A stretch of 64,000 bases of DNA from Lytechinus variegatus (GCF_018143015.1 NC_054741.1:12709736-12773735); one strand, 5' to 3'. Counted from the first letter of the stretch, positions 37,491 through 50,212 are shown. Notes: generated by a model not told the origin, from the letters alone. Numbers and translations: made by a program.

Positions 37491-38039
37491 ATGTCATGTG
37501 TGTGTATAATTTCCCCTCTCCATTTTCCTTTCTTTATATTCTCCTCTTATATGTTTCTCCTCTGTTTTTCCTTCCTCTGGCCCATTCTCTATTGGGAAGG
37601 GGGGGGGGCCGGGGGCTTCGGATCCGCGCCTGACTGTCCCAATTTATCCATTTCATCAAAAGCCCGATCAAAAGTAGGTTAACAAAAGTTAGTTGAAACA
37701 AATCTTCATCTTATAAAAAACGTAATTTTGACAGCTTTTCCATAATGTATTTTCGGTAAGTTTACGGTACATGTACTGTGAAAAAGTGTTGATCGTATGG
37801 GTATATGCATGCACGTACAGCGCAGGCTCAGTTTGGTGACGTCATCTCGCGGTTGATTTAAAAGCCATGATCACGTGTTTACTGTTGTTGATCAATCAAA
37901 CTTTGTGTTTATATTATATTATTTAACTTGAATGCCTCATCACTTCAGCAGCAAAGTCCTGATGTAAGTATGTGCTTATATTTATCTGTTTTCTAGGAAG
38001 GTTTCAACATAAATAATTATGGGATGAAGTGTGTTTTGA

Positions 38040-38180
38040 ATTCGTGGTGTGGCTCGATCGATTTGATGGTCGTCGACGCGACGCGACTCGAGACGAATTG
38101 ACTCAGCCGCGGCCGAGCATCAGCTCAGCTCAGTCACCCCAGACCCGCTGGCCTGGGTGGCTACGGTCGGTCGAGGTCTA
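38040..38180 (+). promoter_or_regulatory. CpG-richer candidate promoter of the NYN gene
   Basis: A dense CpG patch (GTCGACGCGACGCGACTCG, then CAGCCGCGGCCGAG) in an otherwise AT-rich region, 2.6 kb upstream of the first coding exon. That exon begins right after a splice acceptor, so transcription must start further upstream. The role is inference from composition and place. Confidence 0.4.
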
Positions 38181-38484
38181 GGTCGTGCCTCCCATAGAGG
38201 CGCTGCAGCGCTGGTCAGAAAATTGGGATTGACCCAGTTTACAGGGTTTATCTTGGTTTTTGGCAAGACTTCCATATGTCCCCTCCACTAAAAGTAAAAT
38301 TGAAAAAAAAATAGGCCTGTGCCACGGGACAAAGTCAAAGCCCAAAAGCTGCCCAAGCCCAAGGCAAGCACAATGCATGAGCGGATTGACGGAGCCAGGT
38401 CTGAGACTGAATGAAAAAAAATCAACAAAGAAGGCTACACAATGTTTTAGACTTGTAAAAAAAATCTGTGGATCTTCATGTAAT

Positions 38485-38927
38485 AGGGTGCTACGTAAGC
38501 ACTTGCCCGATTGCCCAGGGCAAGTAAAAGTTATAGTCGGGCAACTGGGGCAAGTGTTTTGAAGTAAAGACCATAGCTACTCGCCCGAATTGGGCAAGCA
38601 AAATTCTCACAATAGAATTACCAAAATTAGGCCTATTAGGGTCGATATGATATACGGACCCTAATTTTGGTCATAGCGGGCAAGATAAAATCAATTTGTA
38701 AAAAGAAATGCAAAGCAAGAACAAGGTACATCAGTTCATGTCAAAAGAGAGAAAAAGGTCAATGGTTTCCAAAGCAATATGTTCTTTTGAAGAAGTAAAA
38801 CTCTTTTTCAAGGATTTTTTTCAGGCAAGTGAAATAGATTTTCGGGCAAGTACATTCCAAGTTCCAACTATTTAAAAATTTACTTGTCCAACCGGGCAAG
38901 TGCATCTTAAAAGTTATGTAGCACCCT
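38485..38927. repeat. Foldback element with AGGGTGCTAC termini and GGGCAAGT motifs
   Basis: The left end AGGGTGCTACGTAAGCACTT and right end AAGTTATGTAGCACCCT are inverted copies. Further in, ACTTGCCCGATTGCCC and CCGGGCAAGTGCA also pair. Possible short target duplication ATGTAA on both sides. The ends recall hAT-type elements (tentative). No transposase frame, so non-autonomous. Confidence 0.75.
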
Positions 38928-40017
38928 GATGTAACTAGTCTCGTTAGTAGATTCTAGATCTAATGTTAGATCTATTCCGTATTCGTTTACAATTATGGGT
39001 ACTGTAGATCAAACCTCTAAGTCTAGCAATTCAATTAGCAAGAAAAATCAAAGCAGATCTTGCAAAAGTTTACAGTAGAGTCTTCGATTTTATTGTCTCT
39101 GCTTCATCATCTGTTGGTTATTTGATGAAAAATATTTTTTATAAGTATTGATTATATTTTGTTCGATATTCTGAAATACGGAACAAATAGGCATCCTGGG
39201 AAGGGTTTGTCAGGACGCCGGGACAAAATACAGGACCATCCCAGTGCTGACACCAATCAAGTGTGCTCGGCCTAAGGCCAAGGGTTTTAGTCTGTGTAGA
39301 TGTCATCAGGTTTCATAACTAAAAACATACAAAAAGTCAAGATTATTGTAAGACGGCAAGTCGTGAAAAATACATGTAGATGGTGAACTGGGGGAAATTG
39401 AGGTCACTGAATCTATTTTTAGCACTCTCAATCCCCGTAATTGTCGTCTATGTCCTGCAGGGGTTCATAAAAAAATAACTGTCCCCATATATTGCCTAAA
39501 CAAGGACATTCTCAATTTATCAAGACATGGTTTGTCTTGGTTTATGATGATGAGGATATCCTTGTTTTCTGGGACAGTCCCAACCTTAGGACCAGTGCCT
39601 CTAAGTTATTTACATAGTAATAAGCAGCGCACTGCGAACTTAAAGGTAAACCATCAAAAAATTGGACAGTCTAACTGTAAAGTAGATCAAATGATCTAGA
39701 TCTACAGAAAAAACCCAACATGTTCTGAGCTGACTGAGATTTTTTTGAGGAAACCTTTCAAGATTCAAAGAACATCCAATTATTTTTTTATTCTGAACTG
39801 ATTGAAGTGAAGAGAAGCTGTTTATATCTGTGTTAGATAGACTACTGAGAAAGAAAAAAAAAGAGTTAATTTAAAGCCAAGGAAGGTATTAACGTTCTCC
39901 AAAACCAAAAGAACATTTGAATAGATCTAGCCTAGATCTAGATTCCATAAAGGTTAGATCTTTAAACTAAGGCTAAATTGAGAATAAAAATCAAATAGGC
40001 ATGATACTGAAAATTTG

Positions 40018-40325
40018 ATACAACTTTTTTCTCCTTTTTTTATCAAGCATAATGCCTAGTAATTGTGTATGTTCTGCATTCACCTCGTCATTGGTATTTT
40101 TAAATTGATCAAAATGTAGTGACATTACTATCTATTTCAAACATAGATCTAGATCTAAATGGGAATAAACTCTGGATTGTAAATTTTGTATTCCATATAT
40201 GTTTGAAATAAATAGATCTAGTAATGTCACCACATTTTGATCATTTTCAAAAGATCAATGGTGAAGTGAAAGCAGAACATGCACAACAGTTAGGCATTAT
40301 GCTTTATTAAAAAAAAAGTTGCATC
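40018..40325. repeat. ~310-bp foldback immediately upstream of the NYN gene
   Basis: Arms of about 125 bases (40018-40148 and 40200-40325) are near reverse complements: ACAACTTTTTTC...GCATAATGCCTAGTAATTG against CAACAGTTAGGCATTATGC...AAAAAGTTGC. The loop is about 50 bases. Confidence 0.85.
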
Positions 40326-40812
40326 AGAGACTGACTATTTATACTTGAATTTACTTAGATCTTTAATATTATATTTTTTTATTTGAAACATTTAGAACTA
40401 GAAATATTCTATAGACCCTATAAATAAGGTATTGCAGTCTGAAGTCTGATAACATTACAAAGAAACATTGTAAATTATATCATTTTGGAATGTCCGTAGA
40501 CGTTTAAAACCCTTTATATTAAACCTACATGTATTGTATGCTTTTGTCATTTGAGGAATTTTAATTTTGAATGGATGTTTTATAAACATTCTTATTTTGG
40601 ACAAAAACCTACAGAACCTACATGTATAGAATGTTGAAAGATCTAAATTTAGATAGTTCTGAAATATTTTGTGTTTGCTGAGCTTCTGCTTCTGCCTAAA
40701 ATAATCTTTACATAATTATCAAATTAAAATAAATTACATAAACTATAAGAAAAACAAGACTTTTTTTCAACATTCTTTGTTGCAAATTGGCCATCTTCAT
40801 GCACAGGTCAAC

Positions 40813-43800
40813 ATGTCTGAGATGAGCGATTCCCTGTCTTCATCATATGTCGTGCTAGATTCATGCGGTACTTCCGATCCATCAATAATATGTCTTGATG
40901 AATCCTTTGATGTGAAGCCCAGACTATCGTCACTACCCATCATCATTCCCGATACATCTCTGTCCGAGGAAGATGATGTTACAATCATCGAAAGAAGTAT
41001 TAAGCAGGAGAAAGATATAAGTGCAATATCCGGGCAGGGTACGGTAGACTCTACCAATGTAAAGCCAGGCAAAGAGCTCAAGTTGCCTTGTACGCCGTCA
41101 GAACGCGAGTGTAAGCGTAGGAGACTCAATACCTCATTATGCGGTGAGTTTTTAACATGAACCTCATATACCCATGTGCATGGATGATCTGAAATTTATC
41201 TTGTTCCTTTTGCATCTAGTCGATCAATTGTCATTTGGTTTACACCCAAACATCTCATTTCTGTTAGGTCTTATTAAAGACCATTCTTAAAATTCATTCA
41301 GACAGAGCTCAATGGGATTAAAAAGTATTGCAGAGGCAATCAAGTTTCATTATCATTCTCCTGACCAAAATAAAATGATTGCTCATTGTTTTGTTTTTCT
41401 TTTTTTCTTTAATGATAAAACAATTTTTCAAGCATCAAGCATGGAATGGGCTGAAATGTCAAATTATATTTATTTATATCTTTTACTGTAGTTGATTTTA
41501 TAAGCTCTGAGTTCAAAAGGCCCTTTTAAAGAAGAAGAAAAAAAAACCCATTTGATTACCAAGTACCAATAGCAGGTGCTAAAATATTCTCTACTGATTT
41601 CTGTGTTAAGTAAACTTCTATTTGATTCAAATGTCAGATGATACTCCAATAAATTCACATCATTGAAGCTTTGATTTCAAAATTTCTGTTTCACAGATGT
41701 GCCACTCGCTAGCACTCCTCTTGCCGGGTCTTCAGGGGCACCAGAGCAACTCCAAGAAACACCTATCCCTGTAAAGTATGTATCAAATTGAATGGAGTTG
41801 AATGAATTTAAAGTCAGGTTGCCGTCAGCTTTCAAGGGGGAGTGGATTATTATTTGCTGACCTCAGACTTTGTGAAGTTCAGTTGGAAATACCTGTAGTA
41901 GAGGCATCTTTTGGGGAAAGCAAACTCTGTATACCAGCAATAAATTCTTTGGTCAAGACAACTTAGCCTAGTTGGGCAACTGTTGGGTCAGGAATAATGA
42001 GATAATGACTTTACTATACGTCAATTTCCAGTGGAATTACATAACGTATGCTAGCTGCTGGCTCTATATCTTATTCTACTCTTGGTGATTAGTATCCGAA
42101 AGGTGTTGAATTCCCCATAAAACCAACAATAATCTCCCTTTAACTGCACTGAATGGAATTTCATTTAACTTTGATTAATATGAACAGACATTCACTGAAA
42201 TTAATTCAGTTGAATTGAAGTTTACCTGTGTGTATTTTTTTATAAAATTAATTGCATCACATTGAATTGAATAAATCAAGTTCAATTTCATTAAATTCAT
42301 ATTAACTTATTGAATTTAAGTTGAGCTATCTGAGCTGAATTTAATAATTAGATTGATTTCAGCTTAATTCAGTTTCATTTAATTCAATAATTTGACTGAG
42401 CTGATTGAATTGAACTGTAACAAATCAGGGATGTCACTTTTCAGTGTAAAGTCTGAATTCAGACCCTTTCAATATATATTTTTGGCCATAGAAACACCTT
42501 TTTCATATATTACAGGGGTCATTCTTGATGATTTTCAGATTTTTTACGAAACCAAAGTGGTATCGCTGAAAAAATATCAGAAAGCAGTGAAAGAGAATGA
42601 GGATGGTTGAGCAAATGGTCATTTTTATTTTCCCTTAAAGGACAAGTCCACCCCAACAAAAACTTGATTTGAATAAAATGAGAAAAATTCAACAAGCATA
42701 ACGCTGAAACTTTCATCAAAATCGGATGTAAAATAAGAAAGTTATGGAATTTTAAAGTTTCGCTTATTTTCAACAAAATAGTTATATGAACGAGCCAGTT
42801 ACATCCAAATGAGAGAGTTGATGACATCACTCACTCACTGTTTCTTTTGTATTTTATGATATGAAATATGAAATATTTTTATTTTGTCATCATTGTCATG
42901 TGAAATGAAGTTTCATTCCTCCCTGAACACGTGGCATTCAATTTTTTTAACATTTTGTGCTTCAGGCAAAGAGGTCCTAATCGTCAAATTCGTAAAAATT
43001 GAAATATTGTATAATTCAAACAATAAAAAACAAAAGAAATAGTGAGTGAATGACATCATCGACTCTCTCATTTGGATGTAACTGGCTCGTTCATATAACT
43101 ATTTTGTTGAAAATAGGTGAAAGTTTGAAATATCATAACTTTCTTATTTTACATCCGATTTTGATGAAATTTTCAGCATTGTGCTTGTCTGATTTTTCTC
43201 TATTCATTTTTCTGAGGTGGACTTGACCTTAAAACATATTTCCACATTTGTAAGGATATTTCTGTTGTTTTTACTATGAAATTTATATTATTTTTATTAT
43301 CCTCCACAGGTATGAAAGAATACGAGTTGATCTCAGTGCAACAAAAAAGGAGCAAAAGAGACTCATAGGACATGTGCAGGTTAGTCTATATTTAGGCTAT
43401 GTAATATTGACTGGCTTTGAGGGAGATACCATATATATTCCCCTAAGTAGTCTCATACGAGGGCCATATGGGTTTACAGAAAATTAAAGTTAGTCATTAT
43501 TATTACCACTTATAACCCTACATTTGTATGATGTGTAATGAAAGCTATATCAGTTTATGTCTGTTTGCCTATTGTTACGTCTAAATAAATTCAGGGTTAT
43601 GTTTATACGTTGCCCTGGTTTGTCTTTTTCATTATTTTTTTTGTTCATGTTGAATGTTTTGTTACCTCTTCTGTTGTTTTGACTTCTTTTTTACCTTTTT
43701 TCTGTATTATGCCTGATATGGAAGTTACTTTCCTGCCTTTTTAGTATTTTCTCTTTTATGTATATGGTGCACTCGCTATTAGCGGTGCTTTCAGAGTTGT

Positions 43801-46800
43801 TACCTCCAGTATTTTGTAACCAATACAAATTTCATAATGTTGATATTGCTTTGGAAATGAATTGAATCTTGAAGTAATAGGATCTGAGGTTGAAGAATTA
43901 CAACACTAAAATTATTGACTTTAAAAAAAAAAATTTTACACCTATTGACAACTTTTGTTTTATTTTCTCATTGTGGTTGATTTGCAAATTGGCAAATGCA
44001 CAATTCCAGAAGATCGAGGAGAATATGCGTCTCATGCAGGAAGAGCTAAGTAAAAAGAGGAAGAGAGAGGAAAAAATTGAAAACGATCCGCTTGATTTCA
44101 GTATAGATGATGAAACTGATGTACTCCGACCAGTCGTCATTGATGCCAGTAACGTAGCAATGAAGTATGAAAATTTTTCTTTTTTCTGATAAAATAATGT
44201 AGTTGCCGTAAACACTGAATTCACTAGAAAGTCTTTAAAACAAAGGTTAAAGACCCTGACCGGTGTAAAAACAATCATATATCAAAATAAAGGTAATGAG
44301 TTATACAATACAAATATACCCCAAATAGTACATATATCTCCTTCCAATAGTTAAAAATATTAAATAAAAATCAAAGAAACTGCTCCTCCAAAGTACGCTT
44401 CGATTGAGCACCCCCACGTCGCCTGGAAATGATGACGTCACGTTGTGTCTGGAGGGTTGTGATTCCATAGGTTTGTGTACAAAAGCATTGGGTATTTTCT
44501 TCCATTTCCATGTTATGAATCCATTTTTTTTCTTCGTTTTCAGATGAAAATGGCACTCAAAATTATTCATTGTTAAAATTGTTGTAAACCTACAACTATT
44601 CACTACCTTTTAGAGATTTCTTTGTTTGGCTCTTATTGGGCCTAAATTGCTATGTCAGGAAAAGTTGTTATTCATAATCTAAATGCAGATAGAATTGAAA
44701 TCTGCGCCAAATAAGCAGGAAATAAAATATGGCAAAAACTAGTTCAAAACTGTAGATTTCATAAATTCAAGCTTGTGGGAAAAAATATATGTGATATCCC
44801 TCTGTGATAGAAGTGAAGAGAATGAAATGCGTTATCTGGAAAGCAAAAAAAATCACCCAGTTTTTCTGTGTACAAACCTATAGAATCACGAAGCCTCTTA
44901 CACAACGTGACGTCACGGTCTCGAGGCAGATGAAAAGCACAATAAAGCCTATTTTCTAAGCGGGGTTCGAAGCCCGATAATTGGAATATTCTTAAGCAAA
45001 ATACTCAGCTGGGAAGCGGTGAAAATGCATAAAGCATACCTTGCTGTATTTAGTAGCTTATATGCTTTCGATTGGTATATAATTTGTCAATTTCATTTTC
45101 GGGTCCGGTCTGGATCTTTAATAGACCAGTTCGGAGTTACCTCATGGAAATATTTTCTCAAATTACCTTTCATTTCTTCCAGTGGGATAGGCAAATTTCA
45201 AAGCAAGCTAACACTAACATGCCTGACATAGCAGGATGCAGAAATTGCAAAGCCCAGGTGACAAGAGGAGCAGATCAATGAACACTTTATGAAGTTATTT
45301 ATGGTATTCCTACTTTGAATGCATTCGCATTTACTATTATAATGTACTTGGCCAACTATTAAATACCAGCTGCTAGTTGCTAGTTTGCTTTATTGCTATT
45401 CAGTGGATCTTATAAAAACTGAATTTTAAAGAATATATGAATATTCAAGACATCAAAGTTGGTGCTTATTTCATTGAATATTAAACCAATATGCTCTTAC
45501 CAATAATTAGGGTCACTAGGAAAAATGCAGATGCAAAAAATTTATAGCGATTAGTCACAAACCTTGGTGTTAAGGGGCCCAGGTAAGTGGTAATTAATCG
45601 TTTCCCCTTCTTCATGCATGTCTCCATCTTCCATGTTCTCTCCCCCTAAAGCCATGGCAACAGCAAGGTCTTCTCCTGTAAGGGTATCTCAATCTGCATC
45701 CAGTTCTTCATGCAAAGAGGTCACACCAAAGTCCACGCCCTTCTCCCTCGGGACTGGAAGGAGTACAAGAAAGTCCCCATCAAGGATCCTCACCTTGTAG
45801 ATGAACTCAAGTCCCGGGATCTCCTCAGGTTTACACCTGCCGGTCTGAGGGGTGGAAAAAGGGCCACGCCCTATGACGACAGGTAAAGATTGCATCCAGA
45901 CATTTTGAATGCTCCTAAGGCACACAAGTATTTTGTTTATAAAAGGCATACTTCAGGCTGGAAATAATAAAATAGAAACAGATTAAAAAGAAAGAAGCAA
46001 GACACTGAAAATTTAATCAATATCTGCACTACTCAGAATGTTGCATTGTGGGTGAGAAACCAGGCCAGATTTAAGCAGTCATACAAGGCTATTGGTTCGT
46101 ATTTGCTTTAATTATTTTATCTATTTTACTTATAACCAATCAGGATAATGCTACAAGCAGCCTGCAGGAATGGAGGGGTGATTGTGAGCAACGATAACTA
46201 CAGAGATCTTATAAACGAGTCTGCAGAATTCAAGTTCGTCATCGACAACAGGTATCACAGAAGGAAAACAAATGAACCTACACATTTCTGTTTACTATTA
46301 AAAGTATAATGTTACATCATCTAAACATTTTGTGAAAATTAAATCTTGATTATATCTCCATAATGATTCATCAAAAGTTGATTTGATGAATATTGTAGAA
46401 TATATTCAGGCATGGTTGTAGTCAGATGTGATGTGCCCATTTAATAGTGAATAAAGTAGCAAGGCAATACAATTGTTATCATGGAGATTATTTGATTTTT
46501 TTGTTTTTCAGTCCTGCTTTCGTAGTTTTATTTTAGCTCTAACTTCCTGAATGGCTTGAGACATTTTGAATGTTAAATTTTGATTCTTTTTTTTTTCTTT
46601 TCTTACATTTCAGGTTGATTAAATTCACCTTTCTTGGCAATGAATTTCTGGTTTCGAAAGATACCTATGGCCGCAATGGACCAGAACTAAATGAAATTCT
46701 TCGAAGGTCAGTCAAATGATATTATTAATCTGATTCTTGGATCGTGGCAAGTGCGTATTAGTCCCTGCTGCAGTTGCTTCTGCAATAATTTCTATGAAGA

Positions 46801-49800
46801 GAGCGTTTTTGTTGTGGTTTTGTATTTTTACCTGCTCCAGTGAAAATCACTGATTATATGTTTCAAGAAATGCTCCCTCATTTGGTTTGCAGATATTAAA
46901 GGATCAGCCATAATTATACATGTATTTGAACTGTGAACTTTTTAATTCCTGATCACTTCATCATCAATGCACTCCTTAACTCTATTTTTGTCTTGGTAAA
47001 TCCCCCATCATCCCATGTACTAAAGCCTATGGAGAAAACTAAATGGACAAAATTCGCTATTTTGTTGCTGTTTTTGAAAAGGCTATAAAACAAAAATTTT
47101 GCTCAATGTGAAAGCAGTTAAGATGATGAGGACATAAACTGTTAAAAAACGTTTTGTAGGATAAATTGTGCTTTTGCATGAAATCTTCTTAATAAAAATA
47201 TCTTGTGAAATCATAATGTTAAATGATATTAATAAAGTATAATTCACATTGTTTGTTTAAAATGATCATTGTATGTTTGCTTTCTCAGACCAGAAAAATT
47301 CTCAGAGACAGACCCAGAGAAATCATCTGAGAAACCCCAAGAGGCCGTCCCAGAAGAAGCTCCAAAGACAGCCCCAAAGAAAGGCCCATTGCAGTCTCTG
47401 AAAAACAAAGTCCTCAACACCTTCAATAAAATGGCACCAAGACAACATCCAAGGTAACAATACACACAACCAGGGCCTGGGCCCCGTCTTACAAAGAGAT
47501 GTGATTGATCTGATCAATCACAACTATGGACGGCCAGCAATGTCAACATCTAATATGCATGATTGTTCAAAATATTTTCTACTTATGATTATATTCATAC
47601 ATTCATTGTTTTCTTGAAAATTGACTGAGCTTCTCTTTGTTTACAAAGGACATTGTGCAAATTTTGTGTCAAAAAAATTATGACACTGATGGATTTCCAT
47701 AGAGTAACAATTGATTGGATCAATCATAACTCTTTATAAGATGGGGCCCTGATCTTACAAAGGATTGCAAGGATCCAATCAACCATGGAATGCTGTAACC
47801 CCAAGATCAAAGATACACATGTCTATTCAAAATGATTTATAAACTGTATTCATGCATGTGTTGTTGTCTTGACAATTTTAGCATGCTCCCGTTTGTTTAC
47901 AATGAGAGATAGTGCAAGTTTCCTGTATGTAAAATGATAACATGGATTGACTTCCGTGTATTTGATTTTGATTGGATCAGTCACAACTCTTCATAAGACA
48001 GGCCTCTGTTTGTAAATTCAAAATAAAATATTTTGTATTTTAGACTTGATTATATAAAAACCCTTTTCATACCCAGAAAGCGCTTAAACTTTGAGGATAT
48101 GTTTTTCTCTAGCTTTCTGATATGTTCTTACCAAATTTGTAAAAACATGTTTTAAAGGGCTACTTTAAATAATAATGAAAACATTACTGAAAAGAAATAG
48201 GCCTATATGCCATGGCTGAAATATGACAAATTTGAATTGTAAAAGCTTAAAGAATTTAGTGACCACTGCTTTTGTACTATTAAAATATTGGATGATACTT
48301 GAGTATATTTCACATTACTGATCCTTTCATACCAAAGTTTTAGATGGGCTTTAATGGAACTATCCAATGTACCATTGGGCTTGCATAGATTTTATTATTT
48401 GTCTTCAATAGACCAGAGGTTGAGAAAGTCCCAGATAGAGCCCCCTTAGAGCCAGTGTCTTACAATGTACTCAACAGAATGAACAATAACAGGTCTAATA
48501 CAATGGCAACATTGCAACATCACAGGTGAGTGTTATTTAATTAAATTCTCGCTATTGATAATAACCAAAGTTTTCGGATGCAGCACATGGCATTAATTTT
48601 CTATCCATTTTGTGCATAGAACTCAAAATTCTACTTGTGCAGTGATGTGTGACCAAATAGCTTCCGATCTACCCTTACTGTAGGTAGCGCTAGTCTAGTT
48701 GCATCAAATTTTGCACCGCATTCTCTATCTCCTATAACATTTCAAGGGAATTTTCATTTTGAAATCATCACCACAACTGGTAATAATCTTTAAGCTGCCC
48801 CAGTGTATTTTTTACTTGTTAAACCTGACATGCTAGGGCAGTGTCTGAAAGCTGTGAAAATTACGGGGGGGGGGGGGTTCAGCTTTGAATGAGGGGGTTT
48901 GTCATGTTTATTTTCCTTTTCTACTACAGACCAGAGGTCCCCCTACACCCACTGCCCAACAATGTGTTTAACAGAGAGAACAACAACAACAACAGCTGCA
49001 ATACAAGGGCACCAATACAACGACTCAGGTGTGTCATGTAGTTCAATTCAATTTATGATATATTCAATCTGTCAATCCCAAGCTTGAGAAACCTAGTGAT
49101 TGTGTCTGTGGAAACTGTATTATATTGAAATCAGAACATTGCTGTTCCATTCTGTTGATTGGTATTTCACAATTACCGTAGTCCTACTAAACAGCCAATC
49201 AAAAAGCTGAGATTTGGGAATCAACATCTTTCCTGACAAAAGCCTTGCACAGTTTGTAAGTGTACAAAATGAATTGAGAAATGCACCGGTACTACACATC
49301 TATAGGACAGCAAGCAAGCTACCTAGCACTTTGCCATACTTGGTGGTCCGTCTCCGCATAGCATCTATTGACCAAGAGTACCATATGGTGGAATGGCAAT
49401 GGTGTGTTGTACACACAATAGCATGCAGCTTCAATTATTTACCCTGTCCCCTTTCCTTAATTGGATATTAAAGCTCAAAGTAACAACAAGATTTTTATGT
49501 TTTATTTTATTTCATTCTTCAGAAATGTACTCCACAACTTCTCTGCAAGGGAACCATCGCACCAGCTCAGGTAACAAAAAAATAACAAACCAGAACCCAT
49601 CTTACATAGAGTATACAATAGATTCACATCAAACTACAGTTGTGATTGGTCAAGATTAATGTAGATAAGAGAAAGGAGTTTAGATCAGTCATGTTGAGAG
49701 AATTCTGACTTTAAGGGTGGTAAAACAAGCCCCCCAATGCATTTAGGAGATAATAGAATTGTGATAGTAATTGTATGGCACCGAATGACGTCCCATCTCC

Positions 49801-50212
49801 AGTAAATGCTTCCAAACTATACTTGAAATCACCCCATCGTAAAGTTACACTGAAGTACAGGTGAATTTGCGTAAATCAACCTTCCAAAAGTTGAATATTT
49901 TAGAACAAATTAGGCAAAACATGTTACGTACCTCTTCATATTTAAATTTAATTTTGAATTAAATTTTCCAAAGTTGAAGAAATATTTGTGGTCACGAAAG
50001 ATTTGATTCTCGCAAAGTTACCCATATTTTCATGCTGTTTTCATGTGTACAGTGATGGAAAAATCCCAGTAGTGTTGATTGATTATTTTGATATTTTTTC
50101 TTTTAGACCGCAGAGGGCGCCATTCACAACAATGGTAAACTACAATTACAACAGATACTACAGGCGGACGCCGATAGAAGAGATGCGGTATCGATTTTAC
50201 AATCGATTTTAG
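40813..50212 (+). CDS. NYN-domain (PIN-like) ribonuclease with N-terminal SUMO-interaction-like motifs (13 exons)
   Basis: Exons: 40813-41143, 41697-41775, 43310-43379, 44010-44164, 45652-45882, 46144-46251, 46614-46706, 47289-47453, 48412-48525, 48930-49028, 49523-49570, 50107-50212. (Twelve coding segments; a 5' non-coding exon is implied by the acceptor at 40806.) They sum to 1599 nt, 532 aa plus TAG, frame intact. Residues 1-66 are acidic with SIM-like YVVLD, IICLD, PIIIPD and EEDDVTIIE, then an IKQE sumoylation consensus. A basic coiled coil spans about 145-185. The NYN domain spans about 200-356: RPVVIDASNVAM (D205), VFSCKGI, PYDDR (D287, D288), VSNDNYRDL (D306, D310) and GRNGPELNEILRR. 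The metal-binding acidic residues of the ZC3H12A/N4BP1/KHNYN family are kept; no CCCH finger or KH domain follows or precedes. SNDNYRDLINES looks closest to N4BP1. The tail 356-532 is Asn/Pro/Arg-rich and comes from five same-phase exons. Likely role: RNA cleavage or decay. Confidence 0.92.
42140..42420. repeat. Cryptic simple sequence rich in TTGAATT/AATTCAG
   Basis: Many overlapping variants of TTGAATT, AATTCAGTT and TTCAATTT within 280 bases of NYN gene intron 2; AT-rich and palindrome-prone, with no coding meaning. Confidence 0.6.
42635..43233. repeat. TTAA-bounded foldback element, family 1, copy 1 (NYN gene intron 2)
   Basis: Starts TTAAAGGACAAGTCCACCCC and ends GAGGTGGACTTGACCTTAA. 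Long arms include AAAATCGGATGTAAAATAAG and CTTATTTTACATCCGATTTT, and GAACGAGCCAGTTACATCC and its inverse. The total is about 600 bases. Copy 2 is at 62925-63528. No transposase frame. Confidence 0.88.
44247..45121. repeat. TTAA-bounded long foldback, family 3 (NYN gene intron 4)
   Basis: Left end TTAAAGACCCTGACCGG, right end CCGGTCTGGATCTTTAA. Internal arms include CGTCACGTTGTGT, GGTTTGTGTACAAAA (left) and TGTGTACAAACC, ACACAACGTGACGTCAC (right). About 875 bases, non-coding. It contains a GGTTCGAAGCCC stretch that mimics a tRNA B box. Confidence 0.8.
47479..48006. repeat. Two adjacent foldback elements sharing a GGGGCCC border (NYN gene intron 8)
   Basis: Element 1 (47479-47749) runs from GGCCCCGTCTTACAAAGAG to CTCTTTATAAGATGGGGCCC. 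Element 2 (47744-48006) runs from GGGGCCCTGATCTTACAAAG to CTCTTCATAAGACAGGCC. Both contain TTGATTGGATCAATCA or GATTGGATCAGTCA near the right end and share internal words such as TTGTTTACAA. They are diverged copies of one family in the same orientation. Confidence 0.75.
48862..48878 (+). repeat. G homopolymer
   Basis: A run of about 13 G just upstream of the exon at 48930. Similar G or C runs occur at 14648-14664, 53431-53440 and 54852-54864. Confidence 0.8.

Larger units (their letters stand above)
36033..40806. other. Spacer and upstream region of the NYN gene
   Basis: No protein-coding gene recognised. It holds three CCAATCA-core foldbacks (36219-37490), a CpG-richer patch (38040-38180), a foldback with AGGGTGCTAC ends (38485-38927), a ~310-base foldback (40018-40325) and an unusual density of AGATCTAGATCT motifs (38950-40220). 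A possible 5' non-coding exon donor, GATGTAAGTATG, occurs near 37970. Confidence 0.55.

Noticed and set aside
40797-41129. 110-codon minus-strand frame opposite the NYN first exon
   Set aside because: A shadow of the real plus-strand exon, which has splice sites and frame continuity with twelve coding segments.
44955-44985. tRNA-like B box GGTTCGAAGCCC
   Set aside because: No A box, anticodon arm or acceptor stem around it; it lies inside the foldback at 44247-45121.
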